From positions 1,240,001 to 1,304,000 of the forward strand of contig CAWARA010000020.1 of assembly GCA_963784195.1 (NCBI GenBank): 64,000 bases of DNA, given 5' to 3'. The notes beneath the pieces were generated by a model, which did no database searches, was not told the origin of the DNA, and saw nothing but the letters and a program-made list of their open reading frames with translations. A program made the translations under genes and the position numbers. Shown piece after piece: positions 47,001-56,957 of the stretch. The DNA comes from CAVQAH01 sp963784195 (GTDB lineage Bacteria; Acidobacteriota; Vicinamibacteria; Vicinamibacterales; 2-12-FULL-66-21). The stretch's first letter is position 1. Each line of letters starts with the position of its first letter.

Positions 47001-49414
47001 TCACTCGCCGCGCAGGGCGATCACCGGGTCAATCCTCGTCGCGCGCCGAGCCGGAAGCCACGAGGCGAACTCGGCCACCAGCAGCAGCATGGCCGCCACC
47101 ACCAGGTAGATGAGCGGGTCCGCCGGATCGACTTCGAAGAGCGCCTGCTGCATCAGCCTCGTCACCGAGAACGCGCCCGCGACACCGAGTGCAATGCCGA
47201 GGAGCGTGAGCCGGCGGCCATGGCTGAGCACCATCCGCATGACCGCGCCGCGGCGATGCGCCGAGCGCCATGCGAATGCCGATCTCATTCGTCCGGAACG
47301 CCACGAGGTGCGCCATCACGCTGTAGACGCCGAGGCTGGCGAGCACCAGCGCGAGCGCTGCGAATCCCGCCAGCAGCACCAGTGCCAGTCTACGGTCCGC
47401 GATGGTCTGTGCGATGCGCGTGGAGAGCGCTTGCGGTTGCAGCAGAGGGAGATCCGGGTCCACGGCCCGCAGGGCGTCGCGCACGACGGGCGCCATCGCG
47501 GCCGGACTCAGGTTGGTGCGCACCAAGATGTTGGTGAAGGTCTCCGGCCGCTGCAGCGCCGGCAGAAAGTAGTCCGCCTCGGGCGGTGTGTTCAGGCCGG
47601 TGCTGCGCGCATCGGCGACCACCCCGACAATCTGCGACGGCAGTTGTCCCATGCCCGTGATCAAACTGCGGCCAATCGGATCTTCACCGGGAAAGTGCCG
47701 CCGGGCGAAAGTCTCGTTGACGATGACGACGTGCGGTACCCGTGCACTGTCGCGCTCGTCGAAATCGCGCCCGGCGCGAATGGGAATTCGCAGCGTCGTG
47801 AAGTACGCCGGTGACACGAGGTGGCGGTTCGCGTTCGGGCGTTCGCTCATCGGCGGCACGGGTCGGCCGATCACGGCCACCGGGGCCGGCGTCTGCGCGC
47901 CGGTCAGCGGCACGCGATCGGTGAGCGCCGCAGAGGTACTGCCCGGCAGCGCCGCAAGGCGTTTGATAGAACTGCTCGTAGAATGCGACCAGCTTGTCAC
48001 TGTCGTAGCGCTGCGGTGGCAGAACCAGTTGCGCCGTGAAGACACCCTCTGGCTCGAAACCGGGCGCCACTCGCTGGAGACGAGCGAAGCTCGTCACGAG
48101 CAGGCCGGCGGCGATGAGCAACACGAGCGACACCGACACTTCGGCGACCAGGAGGCTCGAACGCAAACGCTGACCGGCGCCGGTGGAGCCGCGGCTCGCT
48201 TCCTTGAGCGTCTCGTTCACGTTCACACGGGCAGCCTGCAACGCGGGCAGCAGGCCGATGGCCAGCCCGGTCACGAGCGTTATCAGCAACGAGAACGCCA
48301 CGGCCACCGGATCGAGCCGAATCTCCACGGCCCGCGGAATCAAGTCGGCCCCCAAGGTGACCACGGCACCGAGCGCCCACTTCGCGAGCAGCATGCCCAC
48401 TGCGCCGCCGAGCATTGCTACGAGCATGCTTTCCGTCACCAGTTGGCCCACCACGTCGGCTCGAGTGGCGCCGAGCGCGAGGCGCCCAGCGATCTCCTTG
48501 CGCCGACCGGCGAAGCGCGCCAGCAGCAGGTTGGCGATGTTCGCGCACGCGATCAGAAGCACGCAGCCGACCGCCCCGAACAGCATCAGATAGCTGCGAC
48601 GCTGCTCACCCACGGCATCGTCGAGGAGCGGCACCACCTCGATCTGCGAGGGCGCATCCACGTTCGACGGGTTCGCCGCGCGGTAGCCGGCGGCGATGAC
48701 GTCCATGGCCTCGCGAGCCTGGACCAGGGAAAGGCCCGGCCGCAGCCGTGCGATTGCCTGAAAGAAGTAACCGCCGTTGTTCAATTGCGAGGGCGCGAGA
48801 AAGGGCACCTCGGCGGGCCGTGGCACCCAGATCTGAAACTGATTCAGGGGAAAGGCCGACACAGCTTCCGGCAGGACGCCGATGATGGTGTACGGTGCGC
48901 CGTTCAGCGTCAGCGCCTGTCCCAGAATAGACGGGTCGCGGTTGAAGCGCTCCTGCCAGATGCGATGGCTGACGAGCACGACGTGCTCGCCTCCAGGCCT
49001 GTCCTCGTCTGCCGAGAAATTGCGCCCCAGCAAGGGCTCCAGCCCCAGCGCCGGCAACAGCGAGGCGGAGGCGTGAAGCCCGACGAGTTGGGCCGGGTCT
49101 CCCCTTCCGGTCAACGTGAATGCATTCCCTGCTGAAAGCGCGAGATCGCTGAAGACCTGCTGCCGCTGCTGCACCTCGAGGTAGCGCGGGTAGGAAAAGC
49201 CAACACGCGTGAGGTTCTGCGCCTCGTTCGTCGAGCTCAACCTGACCAGGCGCCCCGGCTCGCGATAAGGCAGCGGATGGAGAAAGACCGAGTTGATCAC
49301 GCTGAAGAGCGCGACGTTGGCGCCGATGCCGAGCCCGAGGCCGACGATGGCGACGAGCGTGAACCCCGGCGACTTCCGGAGCTGACGGACCGCGTAGCGG
49401 AGCTCCAAATGCAC
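47001..49414 (-). pseudogene. ADOP permease, copy 1 (frameshifts near 47970 and 47250)
   Basis: The N-terminal two thirds is intact from GTG 49414 (GGGAGG upstream; ATG 49432 is an alternative): VHLELRYAVRQLRKSPGFTL, LGLGIGANVALFSVINSVFL, and FtsX helices around IACANIANLLLARFAGRR. An extra A near 47970 (ttgatagaactg here, ttgtagaactg in copy 2) and an extra C near 47250 break the C-terminal part, which continues as KRLAALPGSTSAALTDRV and AVMRMVLSHGRRLTLLGIAL to VIALRGE at 47001. MacB/FtsX-like efflux permease of about 800 residues if intact. Confidence 0.8.
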
Positions 49415-49528
49415 GGCGACCTCCCGCCTCATTCTGGCTCAAAACGTCGGCTCGCCGTTCGGCCGTACTTCTTCTACCATGAGGGTCACCACTCGACGGC
49501 GGTGCTTCGAATCGTGGTGAAGAAGCTG

Positions 49529-50057
49529 ATGGCGCCCGGCGACATCGTCCGGCACGCGGACTATCCGCAGTGGGGACGCGGGTACGTGATCCGCGCGAAG
49601 AAGAACTCGTCCGACGTCTTCTTCCAGTGGGGCGGAAAACGAAGGATTGACCGCGGGCGAGCCGCTCGAACCCAGTCGGGCGAGTGGAGTCGAGGCGGAG
49701 TTGTTCGCACTGTGCGCCGGCTTGTCGTCGAGATCGTGGTCACGGGGCCACCACAGCGTCTACGCCATCGAGCTCGATCGGGCGGTCTGGAAGAACCGCG
49801 CCTTCCGCGAGCGTAATCCTGGCGGCGCGACGGCCGGGTGTTTGTACATCGGGGTGACCGGGCTCACGCCCGAAGAGCGGTTCGAGCGTCACCGGGTGGG
49901 AACGCAGTCGGGACGCTTCGTCCGCGCCCATGGCCTCAGGCTGAGGCTCGACCTGGTGGAGGGGTTCTCGCGTTTGCCGCACCGGATTGCTGCCTGCATG
50001 GAACCGAAACTCGCTGCATGGTTACGGGCACAGGGGTTCGCGGTGTGGCAGAACTGA
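49529..50057 (+). pseudogene. GIY-YIG-like protein with N-terminal DUF3553-like domain, copy 1 (frameshift)
   Basis: From ATG 49529 the protein reads MAPGDIVRHADYPQWGRGY and VFFQWGGKRRI. An extra A near 49647 (attgaccgcggg here, attgccgcggg in copy 2) breaks it, and the downstream frame continues AGEPLEPSRASGVEAEL, CLYIGVTGLTPEERFERH and AAWLRAQGFAVWQN. The CLYIGVTG segment with a following Arg and His resembles a GIY-YIG nuclease core. The intact version is at 55104. It ends 19 bp before greB. Confidence 0.75.
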
Positions 50058-50076
50058 CGCGCCGCGATCTATTCCT

Positions 50077-50565
50077 ATGAGTGACGAGGTCAAGAACTAC
50101 ATCACGCCGGGCGGCTATCGACGACTACAGGAGGAGCTCGCACGTCTGTGGAAGGTGGAGCGGCCGCCGATCGTCACGACCGTCACGTGGGCCGCGGGCA
50201 ACGGCGACCGCTCGGAGAATGGCGACTACATCTACGGAAAGCGGAAGCTGCGCGAAATCGACCGGCGTATCCGCTATCTGTCGAAGAGTCTCGATCGCGC
50301 CGTGGTGGTCGACAACTCGGGCAAGACGCACGATCGGGTACATTTCGGCGCGACCGTCACGATCCTCTACGAGACCGGCGACGAGCGCGAGGTCACCATT
50401 GTGGGCGTGGACGAGCTCGATTCCGGCGACACACGCGTGTCCTGGCGCTCTCCCCTGGCCAGGGCGCTGCTGACGGCAAGGGTCGGAGACACGGTAACAC
50501 TCCGCGCGCCGCGTGGACCCGAGCGCCTCGAGATCATCGCGGTGCGCTACGACGAGCTGCGATAG
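50077..50565 (+). CDS. greB: Transcription elongation factor GreB-like, copy 1
   Basis: A 162-residue Gre factor. The N-terminal coiled coil reads YITPGGYRRLQEELARLWKVERPPIVTTV, with AAGNGDRSENGDYIYGKRKLREID as the acidic-tip loop (D and E in GDRSENGDY act at the polymerase active site). The FKBP-like C-terminal domain has VHFGATVTILYETGDE and SWRSPLARALLTARVGDTVTL. It rescues backtracked RNA polymerase by stimulating transcript cleavage. ATG 50077 is close to the preceding gene, so the two are probably cotranscribed. Confidence 0.9.
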   Translation: MSDEVKNYITPGGYRRLQEELARLWKVERPPIVTTVTWAAGNGDRSENGDYIYGKRKLREIDRRIRYLSKSLDRAVVVDNSGKTHDRVHFGATVTILYETGDEREVTIVGVDELDSGDTRVSWRSPLARALLTARVGDTVTLRAPRGPERLEIIAVRYDELR

Positions 50566-50572
50566 CCGACCG

Positions 50573-51328
50573 TCAATCCTCTCGGGGTTTCTTGAGCGAA
50601 TCGCTTGTGACGCTGCTGTCGAACGGTTTCGCCGTGCGCCTGGATGGCCCATAGCGAGCGAGGAACGTCTGGACCCCCTCTCGCGCGCGGGCGATCACGT
50701 GCTCCCTGGGCGGGACCGTCCCGACCAGCATCGCGCGGTCGAGGGGCTCGCCCACTACGAGATACGCGAACTGCGCGGCCGCGAGGCGCTCGTCGGCCAC
50801 GCGCAGCAGCCCGATCTGTCCAAGATGCGCGAACCCCGCCGCCAGCGCCTCGAGCACCTGACCGGGCGCCCGATCGAAGTATTTGGCTCCGAGTGCCGGA
50901 AACTCGCGCGCCTCGCCGATCAGGAGCCGCCGAAGCGCGACCACCTCGGGACGCATGATTTGGAGTGCCAGCCGGCGCCCCAGGTCGTCGAGGGTGGAGT
51001 GCAGGTTCGCAGGCGTGACTCCGACCGTGAACTCCTGGCGCACGCCGCGAGCAAAGGTCTCCGCGAATGCCATGACGTCCGTCACGATCCCGATGAAGAG
51101 CGCGCCCTTGTCGGCATAGTTGTTGTACAAGGTGCGCTTCGTGAGGCCGGCCAGCGCCGCGATCTCCTCCATCGTCGTGCCCGCATAGCCCTTGCGCAGG
51201 AACAGCTCGCGCGCAGCCTCGACGACAGCCGCCCGCGAGCGGACGACGCGCGGATCATCCGCCCGTGGGCCCGCAGGGCGTCGAGCACGCCGTCGTCGCC
51301 CCGCGGCCCGTTTGACAGTTACACTCAT
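50573..51328 (-). CDS. TetR-family transcriptional regulator, copy 1
   Basis: A 251-residue TetR repressor. The HTH domain is AAVVEAARELFLRKGYAGTTMEEIAALAGLTKRTLYNNYADKGALF (located at 51115-51250), and the C-terminal ligand domain includes RLLIGEAREFPALGAKYFDRAPGQVLEAL, as in TetR_C_AefR-like members. A basic N-terminal tail (RRRRARRPAGPRADD) precedes the HTH. Divergent from the DUF998 gene across 56 bp that includes a palindrome over its start codon. Intact here; copy 2 has lost its stop. Confidence 0.88.
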   Translation of the reverse strand: MSVTVKRAAGRRRRARRPAGPRADDPRVVRSRAAVVEAARELFLRKGYAGTTMEEIAALAGLTKRTLYNNYADKGALFIGIVTDVMAFAETFARGVRQEFTVGVTPANLHSTLDDLGRRLALQIMRPEVVALRRLLIGEAREFPALGAKYFDRAPGQVLEALAAGFAHLGQIGLLRVADERLAAAQFAYLVVGEPLDRAMLVGTVPPREHVIARAREGVQTFLARYGPSRRTAKPFDSSVTSDSLKKPRED

Positions 51329-51384
51329 GAGTAAAGTATTATACCGAGGAGTCTACAAGAAATACTGACGACGGAGCGGACATC
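51323..51384. promoter_or_regulatory. Divergent tetR/DUF998 promoter with palindrome
   Basis: ACTCATGAGT at 51323-51332 is a perfect palindrome that contains the tetR start codon, extended imperfectly to TTAC...AAAG. The AT-rich run AAAGTATTATACC follows. The same position in copy 2 (56897-56957) keeps the AT-rich run but has ACCCATGAGT instead, one arm changed. TetR binding is inferred. Confidence 0.5.
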
Positions 51385-52029
51385 ATGGCATCCAACGAGG
51401 CTGCAGTCGATCGTCGCGCGGTAGACACCTGGTCCTTGCTCCGCTGGGGAGTGCTGGCGGGCCCGTTCTATCTCACCGTTGGCCTGATTCAGGCGCTGGT
51501 CCGGGATGGCTTCGACCTCGGGCGCCACCCGCTCAGCGTGCTGGCGAATGGACCCGGTGGGTGGGTCCAGACGGCGAACTTCGTGCTCACTGGCCTGATG
51601 GTGCTCGCAGCGGCCGCGGGATTCGCGCGCGTGCTGGGCCCGAGACGCGCGGTGACGTGGTTCCTCGGCGGCTACGGTCTGGCCATGATCGTGGCGGCCA
51701 TATTCCCCGCCGATCCGGTGGACGGGTTCCCTCCAGGCACGCCCGAAGGATTTCCCACGTCGATCAGCACGACCGGGCTGGTGCACTTCATCGCGGGAGC
51801 GCTGGCCTTCACCTTTCTCGCCCTCAGTGGTCTTGCTGCCGCGTGGACGATGACGCGCCGGCGCGTGCCGTCACTCGCGCTAGTGTCGCTTCTCAGCGGT
51901 CTCGTCGTCGTGTTCGGATTCTTCGGTGGCATCGTGTTGCCGATCGGAATCCTGGGCATCTGGCTCGCCGTGGTCGTGGGCTGGGCCTGGCTCGCGGTCA
52001 TGTCGCTCCGCCTGAACCGGCTGGCGTGA
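51385..52029 (+). CDS. DUF998 membrane protein, copy 1
   Basis: A 214-residue membrane protein with six predicted helices (for example LLRWGVLAGPFYLTVGLIQAL; TANFVLTGLMVLAAAAGFARV; VTWFLGGYGLAMIVAAIFPAD; FLALSGLAAAWTM; LLSGLVVVFGFFGGIVL; WLAVVVGWAWLAVMSL). The conserved FPADPVDGFPPGTP loop is typical of DUF998. Such genes usually lie beside a TetR gene, as here, and are probably regulated by it. Function unknown. Confidence 0.85.
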   Translation: MASNEAAVDRRAVDTWSLLRWGVLAGPFYLTVGLIQALVRDGFDLGRHPLSVLANGPGGWVQTANFVLTGLMVLAAAAGFARVLGPRRAVTWFLGGYGLAMIVAAIFPADPVDGFPPGTPEGFPTSISTTGLVHFIAGALAFTFLALSGLAAAWTMTRRRVPSLALVSLLSGLVVVFGFFGGIVLPIGILGIWLAVVVGWAWLAVMSLRLNRLA

Positions 52030-52064
52030 GCGACGAGGGTAAGAGCTGACCCCTCTCCACTGTT

Positions 52065-52442
52065 TCACCGCGACACGGGACGTTTTAGGAACAACGTATA
52101 GACGACTTTGGTCATCAACGTGTTGAACATCGCAGTCGCGGATACCAGTTCCCACCCCTCGGCTCCGGCGCTGGCCAGTTCCGGTTGGAGTGATGCTCGA
52201 TCTTTAGTCTCGACGACCCGGTATTCCCATTCTTGGCGCATGCTGATCTCCTGATAGTCGAGGTCCTGGATGTCGAGATCCAATGCCGATGCGAGAGCCT
52301 TTTTCGACTGAAGCGATGCCGAGGCTTCGCTCTCGATGCGCTGTATGGTCCGGAGGTTGAGCCCGGACGCTATTGCCAGTTCTTCCTGAGACCACGACTT
52401 CTCTTTTCTGGCCTTGAGCACTAAGTCCGCATTGATCTTCAT
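52065..52442 (-). CDS. XRE-type HTH fused to DUF4177-like domain, copy 1
   Basis: A 125-residue protein. Residues 1-60 form an XRE/Cro HTH (LVLKARKEKSWSQEELAIASGLNLRTIQRIESE), and residues 75-120 resemble DUF4177 (WEYRVVETKDRASLQPELASAGAEGWELVSA; LFLKRP). I start at ATG 52442, where MKINADLVLKARKEK begins, rather than upstream at 52487. Convergent with the DUF998 gene. The fusion suggests a small ligand- or protein-responsive DNA-binding regulator. Confidence 0.75.
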   Translation of the reverse strand: MKINADLVLKARKEKSWSQEELAIASGLNLRTIQRIESEASASLQSKKALASALDLDIQDLDYQEISMRQEWEYRVVETKDRASLQPELASAGAEGWELVSATAMFNTLMTKVVYTLFLKRPVSR

Positions 52443-52575
52443 CGACAGTCCTGACCCTGGTGGTTGGTGACTCCCACCTTCCGGCACTTCTGAGGAAATC
52501 GCTACGGCGTTCGGGCGAATAACGGCCGACGACGATACGACAGTAATACGACACAGTGACCGGGCACCTGTTCTC

Positions 52576-54989
52576 TCACTCGCCGCGCAGGGCGATCACC
52601 GGGTCAATCCTCGTCGCGCGCCGAGCCGGAAGCCACGAGGCGAACTCGGCCACCAGCAGCAGCATGGCCGCCACCACCAGGTAGATGAGCGGGTCCGCCG
52701 GATCGACTTCGAAGAGCGCCTGCTGCATCAGCCTCGTCACCGAGAACGCGCCCGCGACACCGAGTGCAATGCCAAGGAGCGTGAGCCGGCGACCATGGCT
52801 GAGCACCATCCGCATGACCGCGCGCGGCGATGCGCCGAGCGCCATGCGAATGCCGATCTCATTCGTCCGGAACGCCACGAGGTGCGCCATCACGCTATAG
52901 ACGCCGAGGCTGGCGAGCACCAGCGCGAGCGCTGCGAATCCCGCCAGCAGCACCAGTGCAAGTCTACGGTCCGCGATGGTCTGTGCGATGCGCGTGGAGA
53001 GCGCTTGCGGTTGCAGCAGAGGGAGATCCGGATCCACGGCCCGCAGGGCGTCGCGCACGACGGGCGCCATCGCGGCCGGACTCAGGTTGGTGCGCACCAA
53101 GATGTTGGTGAAGGTCTCCGGCCGCTGCAGCGCCGGCAGAAAGTAGTCCGCCTCGGGCGGTGTGTTCAGGCCGGTGCTGCGCGCATCGGCGACCACCCCG
53201 ACAATCTGCGACGGCAGTTGTCCCATGCCCGTGATCAAACTGCGGCCAATCGGATCTTCACCGGGAAAGTGCCGCCGGGCGAAAGTCTCGTTGACGATGA
53301 CGACGTGCGGTACCCGTGCACTGTCGCGCTCGTCGAAATCGCGCCCGGCGCGAATGGGAATTCGCAGCGTCGCGAAGTACGCCGGTGACACGAGGTGGCG
53401 GTTCGCGTTCGGGCGTTCGCTCATCGGCGGCACGGGTCGGCCGATCACGGCCACCGGGGCCGGCGTCTGCGCGCCGGTCAGCGGCACGCGATCGGTGAGC
53501 GCCGCAGAGGTACTGCCCGGCAGCGCCGCAAGGCGTTTGTAGAACTGCTCGTAGAATGCGACCAGCTTGTCACTGTCGTAGCGCTGCGGTGGCAGAACCA
53601 GTTGCGCCGTGAAGACACCCTCTGGCTCGAAACCGGGCGCCACTCGCTGGAGACGAGCGAAGCTCGTCACGAGCAGGCCGGCGGCGATGAGCAACACGAG
53701 CGACACCGACACTTCGGCGACCAGGAGGCTCGAACGCAAACGCTGACCGGCGCCGGTGGAGCCGCGGCTCGCTTCCTTGAGCGTCTCGTTCACGTTCACA
53801 CGGGCAGCCTGCAACGCGGGCAGCAGGCCGATGGCCAGCCCGGTCACGAGCGTTATCAGCAACGAGAACGCCACGGCCACCGGATCGAGCCGAATCTCCA
53901 CGGCCCGCGGAATCAAGTCGGCCCCCAAGGTGACCACGGCACCGAGCGCCCACTGCGCGAGCAGCATGCCCACTGCGCCGCCGAGCATTGCCACGAGCAT
54001 GCTCTCCGTCACCAGTTGGCCCACCACGTCGGCTCGAGTGGCGCCGAGCGCGAGGCGCGCCAGCGATCTCCTTGCGCCGACCGGCGAAGCGCGCCAGCAG
54101 CAGGTTGGCGATGTTCGCGCACGCGATCAGAAGCACGCAGCCGACCGCCCCGAACAGCATCAGATAGCTGCGACGCTGCTCACCCACGGCATCGTCGAGG
54201 AGCGGCACCACCTCGATCTGCGAGGGCGCATCCACGTTCGCCGGGTTCGCCGCGCGGTAGCCGGCGGCGATGACGTCCATGGCCTCGCGAGCTTGGACCA
54301 GGGAAAGGCCCGGCCGCAGCCGTGCGATTGCCTGAAAGAAGTAACCGCCGTTGTTCAATTGCGAGGGCGCGAGAAAGGGCACCTCGGCGGGCCGTGGCAC
54401 CCAGATTTGAAACTGATTCAGGGGAAAGGCCGACGACAGCTTCCGGCAGGACGCCGATGATGGTGTACGGTGCGCCGTTCAGCGTCAGCGCCTGTCCCAG
54501 AATAGACGGGTCGCGGTTGAAGCGCTCCTGCCAGATGCGATGGCTGACGAGCACTACGTGCTCGCCTCCAGGCCTGTCCTCGTCTGCCGAGAAATTGCGC
54601 CCCAGCAAGGGCTCCAGCCCCAGCGCCGGCAATAGCGAGGCGGAGGCGTGAAGCCCGACGAGTTGGGCCGGGTCTCCCCTTCCGGTCAACGTGAATGCAT
54701 TCCCTGCTGAAAGCGCGAGATCGCTGAAGACCTGCTGCCGCTGCTGCACCTCGAGGTAGCGCGGGTAGGAAAAGCCAACACGCGTGAGGTTCTGCGCCTC
54801 GTTCGTCGAGCTCAACCTGACCAGGCGCCCCGGCTCGCGATAAGGCAGCGGATGGAGAAAGACCGAGTTGATCACGCTGAAGAGCGCGACGTTGGCGCCG
54901 ATGCCGAGCCCGAGGCCGACGATGGCGACGAGCGTGAACCCGGGCGACTTCCGGAGCTGACGGACCGCGTAGCGGAGCTCCAAATGCAC
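52576..54989 (-). pseudogene. ADOP permease, copy 2 (frameshifts near 54430 and 54060)
   Basis: The C-terminal 480 codons are intact (52576-54027), including FARLQRVAPGFEPEGVF, the segment broken in copy 1, and MALGASPRAVMRMVLSHGRR. The N-terminal part from GTG 54989 (ATG 55007 alternative) is broken by one extra base near 54430 (gccgacgacagc versus gccgacacagc) and one near 54060 (gaggcgcgccagc versus gaggcgcccagc). Together the two copies show that the complete ancestral permease was intact. Confidence 0.8.
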
Positions 54990-55103
54990 GGCGACCTCCA
55001 GCCTCATTCTGGCTCAAAACGTCGGCTCGCCGTTCGGCCGTACTTCTTCTACCATGAGGGTCACCACTCGACGGCGGTGCTTCGAATCGTGGTGAAGAAG
55101 CTG

Positions 55104-55631
55104 ATGGCGCCCGGCGACATCGTCCGGCACGCGGACTATCCGCAGTGGGGACGCGGGTACGTGATCCGCGCGAAGAAGAACTCGTCCGACGTCTTCTTCC
55201 AGTGGGGCGGAAAACGAAGGATTGCCGCGGGCGAGCCGCTCGAACCCAGTCGGGCGAGTGGAGTCGAGGCGGAATTGTTCGCACTGTGCGCCGGCTTGTC
55301 GTCGAGATCGTGGTCACGGGGCCACCACAGCGTCTACGCCATCGAGCTCGATCGGGCGGTCTGGAAGAACCGCGCCTTCCGCGAGCGTAATCCTGGCGGC
55401 GCGACGGCCGGGTGCTTGTACATCGGGGTGACCGGGCTCACGCCCGAAGAGCGGTTCGAGCGTCACCGGGTGGGAACGCAGTCGGGACGCTTCGTCCGCG
55501 CCCATGGCCTCAGGCTGAGGCTCGACCTGGTGGAGGGGTTCTCGCGCCTGCCGCACCGGATTGCTGCCTGCATGGAACCGAAACTCGCCGCATGGTTACG
55601 GGCACAGGGGTTCGCGGTGTGGCAGAACTGA
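55104..55631 (+). CDS. GIY-YIG-like protein with N-terminal DUF3553-like domain, copy 2 (intact)
   Basis: A 175-residue protein. The N-terminal small beta domain reads GDIVRHADYPQWGRGYVIRA and VFFQWGGKRRIAAGEPLEP. The C-terminal domain has HSVYAIELDRAVWKN, CLYIGVTGLTPEERFERHRVG and RFVRAHGLRLRLDLVEGF, like the GIY-YIG fold (CLYIG, then Arg/His, later Glu). Start chosen at ATG 55104; GTG at 55092 or 55077 is also possible. It lies 19 bp upstream of greB, so DNA- or transcription-linked function is plausible. Nuclease activity is not proven. Confidence 0.72.
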   Translation: MAPGDIVRHADYPQWGRGYVIRAKKNSSDVFFQWGGKRRIAAGEPLEPSRASGVEAELFALCAGLSSRSWSRGHHSVYAIELDRAVWKNRAFRERNPGGATAGCLYIGVTGLTPEERFERHRVGTQSGRFVRAHGLRLRLDLVEGFSRLPHRIAACMEPKLAAWLRAQGFAVWQN

Positions 55632-55650
55632 TGCGCCGCGATCTATTCCT

Positions 55651-56139
55651 ATGAGTGACGAGATCAAGAACTACATCACGCCGGGCGGCTACCGACGACT
55701 ACAGGAGGAGCTCGCACGTCTGTGGAAGGTGGAGCGGCCGCCGATCGTCACGACCGTAACGTGGGCCGCGGGCAACGGCGACCGCTCGGAGAATGGCGAC
55801 TACATCTACGGAAAGCGGAAGCTGCGCGAAATCGACCGGCGCATCCGCTATCTGTCGAAGAGTCTCGATCGCGCCGTGGTCGTCGACAACTCGGGCAAGA
55901 CGCACGATCGGGTACATTTCGGCGCGACCGTCACGATCCTCTACGAGACCGGCGACGAGCGCGTGGTCACCATTGTGGGCGTGGACGAGCTCGATTCCGG
56001 CGACACACGCGTGTCCTGGCGCTCTCCCCTGGCCAGGGCGCTGCTGACGGCAAGGGTCGGAGACACGGTGACGCTTCGCGCACCGCGTGGACCGGAGCGA
56101 CTCGAGATCATCGCGGTGCGCTACGACGAGCTGCGGTAG
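55651..56139 (+). CDS. greB: Transcription elongation factor GreB-like, copy 2
   Basis: A 162-residue protein that differs from copy 1 in only a few residues (for example DEIKNY for DEVKNY, DERVVTIV for DEREVTIV). The coiled-coil tip GDRSENGDY and the C-terminal domain are retained. Frame intact. The presence of two near-identical greB genes should be selectively neutral or dosage-raising; expression cannot be judged. Confidence 0.9.
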   Translation: MSDEIKNYITPGGYRRLQEELARLWKVERPPIVTTVTWAAGNGDRSENGDYIYGKRKLREIDRRIRYLSKSLDRAVVVDNSGKTHDRVHFGATVTILYETGDERVVTIVGVDELDSGDTRVSWRSPLARALLTARVGDTVTLRAPRGPERLEIIAVRYDELR

Positions 56140-56147
56140 CCGACCCG

Positions 56148-56901
56148 TCAATCCTCTCGGGGTTTCTTCAGCGAATCGCTTGTGACGCGCGTCGAACGGT
56201 TTCGCCGTGCGCCTGGAGGGCCCATAGCGAGCCAGGAACGTCTGGACCCCCTCTCGCGCGCGGGCGATCACGTGCTCCCTGGGCGGGACCGTCCCGACCA
56301 GCATCGCGCGGTCGAGGGGCTCGCCCACTACGAGATACGCGAACTGCGCGGCTGCGAGGCGCTCGTCGGCCACGCGCAGCAGCCCGATCTGTCCAAGGTG
56401 CGCGAACCCCGCCGCCAGCGCCTCGAGCACCTGACCGGGCGCCCGATCGAAGTACTTGGCTCCGAGTGCCGGGAACTCGCGCGCCTCGCCGATCAGGAGC
56501 CGCCGAAGCGCGACCACCTCGGGACGCATGATTTGGAGTGCCAGCCGGCGCCCCAGGTCGTCGAGGGTGGAGTGCAGGTTCGCAGCCGTGACTCCGACCG
56601 TGAACTCCTGGCGCACGCCGCGAGCAAAGGTCTCCGCGAATGCCATGACGTCGGTCACGATCCCGATGAAGAGCGCGCCCTTGTCGGCATAGTTGTTGTA
56701 CAAGGTGCGCTTCGTGAGGCCGGCCAGCGCCGCGATCTCCTCCATCGTCGTGCCCGCATAGCCCTTGCGCAGGAACAGCTCGCGCGCAGCCTCGACGACA
56801 GCCGCCCGCGTGCGGACGACGCGCGGATCATCCGCCCGTGGGCCCGCAGGGCGTCGAGCACGCCGGCGACGCCCCGCGGCCCGTTTGACAGTTACACCCA
56901 T
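56148..56901 (-). CDS. TetR-family regulator, copy 2 (stop lost by a 2-nt deletion)
   Basis: From ATG 56901 it is almost identical to copy 1 through SRRTAKPFD. There gtgacgctgctgtcgaacgg of copy 1 is gtgacgcgcgtcgaacgg, a two-base loss near 56185, and the expected stop at about 56148 falls out of frame. The frame then runs antisense through greB to 55699, giving a 400-codon product whose last 150 residues look meaningless. The N-terminal 230 residues, including the HTH and ligand domain, are intact. Confidence 0.75.
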
Positions 56902-56957
56902 GAGTAAAGTATTATACTGGACAGTCTACAAGAAATACTGACGACGGAGCGGACATC

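Larger units (their letters stand above)
46979..52553. repeat. 5.6-kb tandem duplication, copy 1
   Basis: Starts at cagtgacgggcacctg within the creatininase stop region and ends at aatacgaca before the second cagtgac. It carries permease, GIY-YIG-like, greB, tetR, DUF998 and XRE-DUF4177 genes. It differs from copy 2 by scattered substitutions and by several one-base indels in both directions. No insertion sequence or direct repeat flanks it, and the junction shows no clear microhomology. Confidence 0.9.

Noticed and set aside
47588..49135. 515-codon open frame on the plus strand through permease copy 1
   Set aside because: Repeated similarly in copy 2, but only as an antisense shadow of the permease; no motifs.
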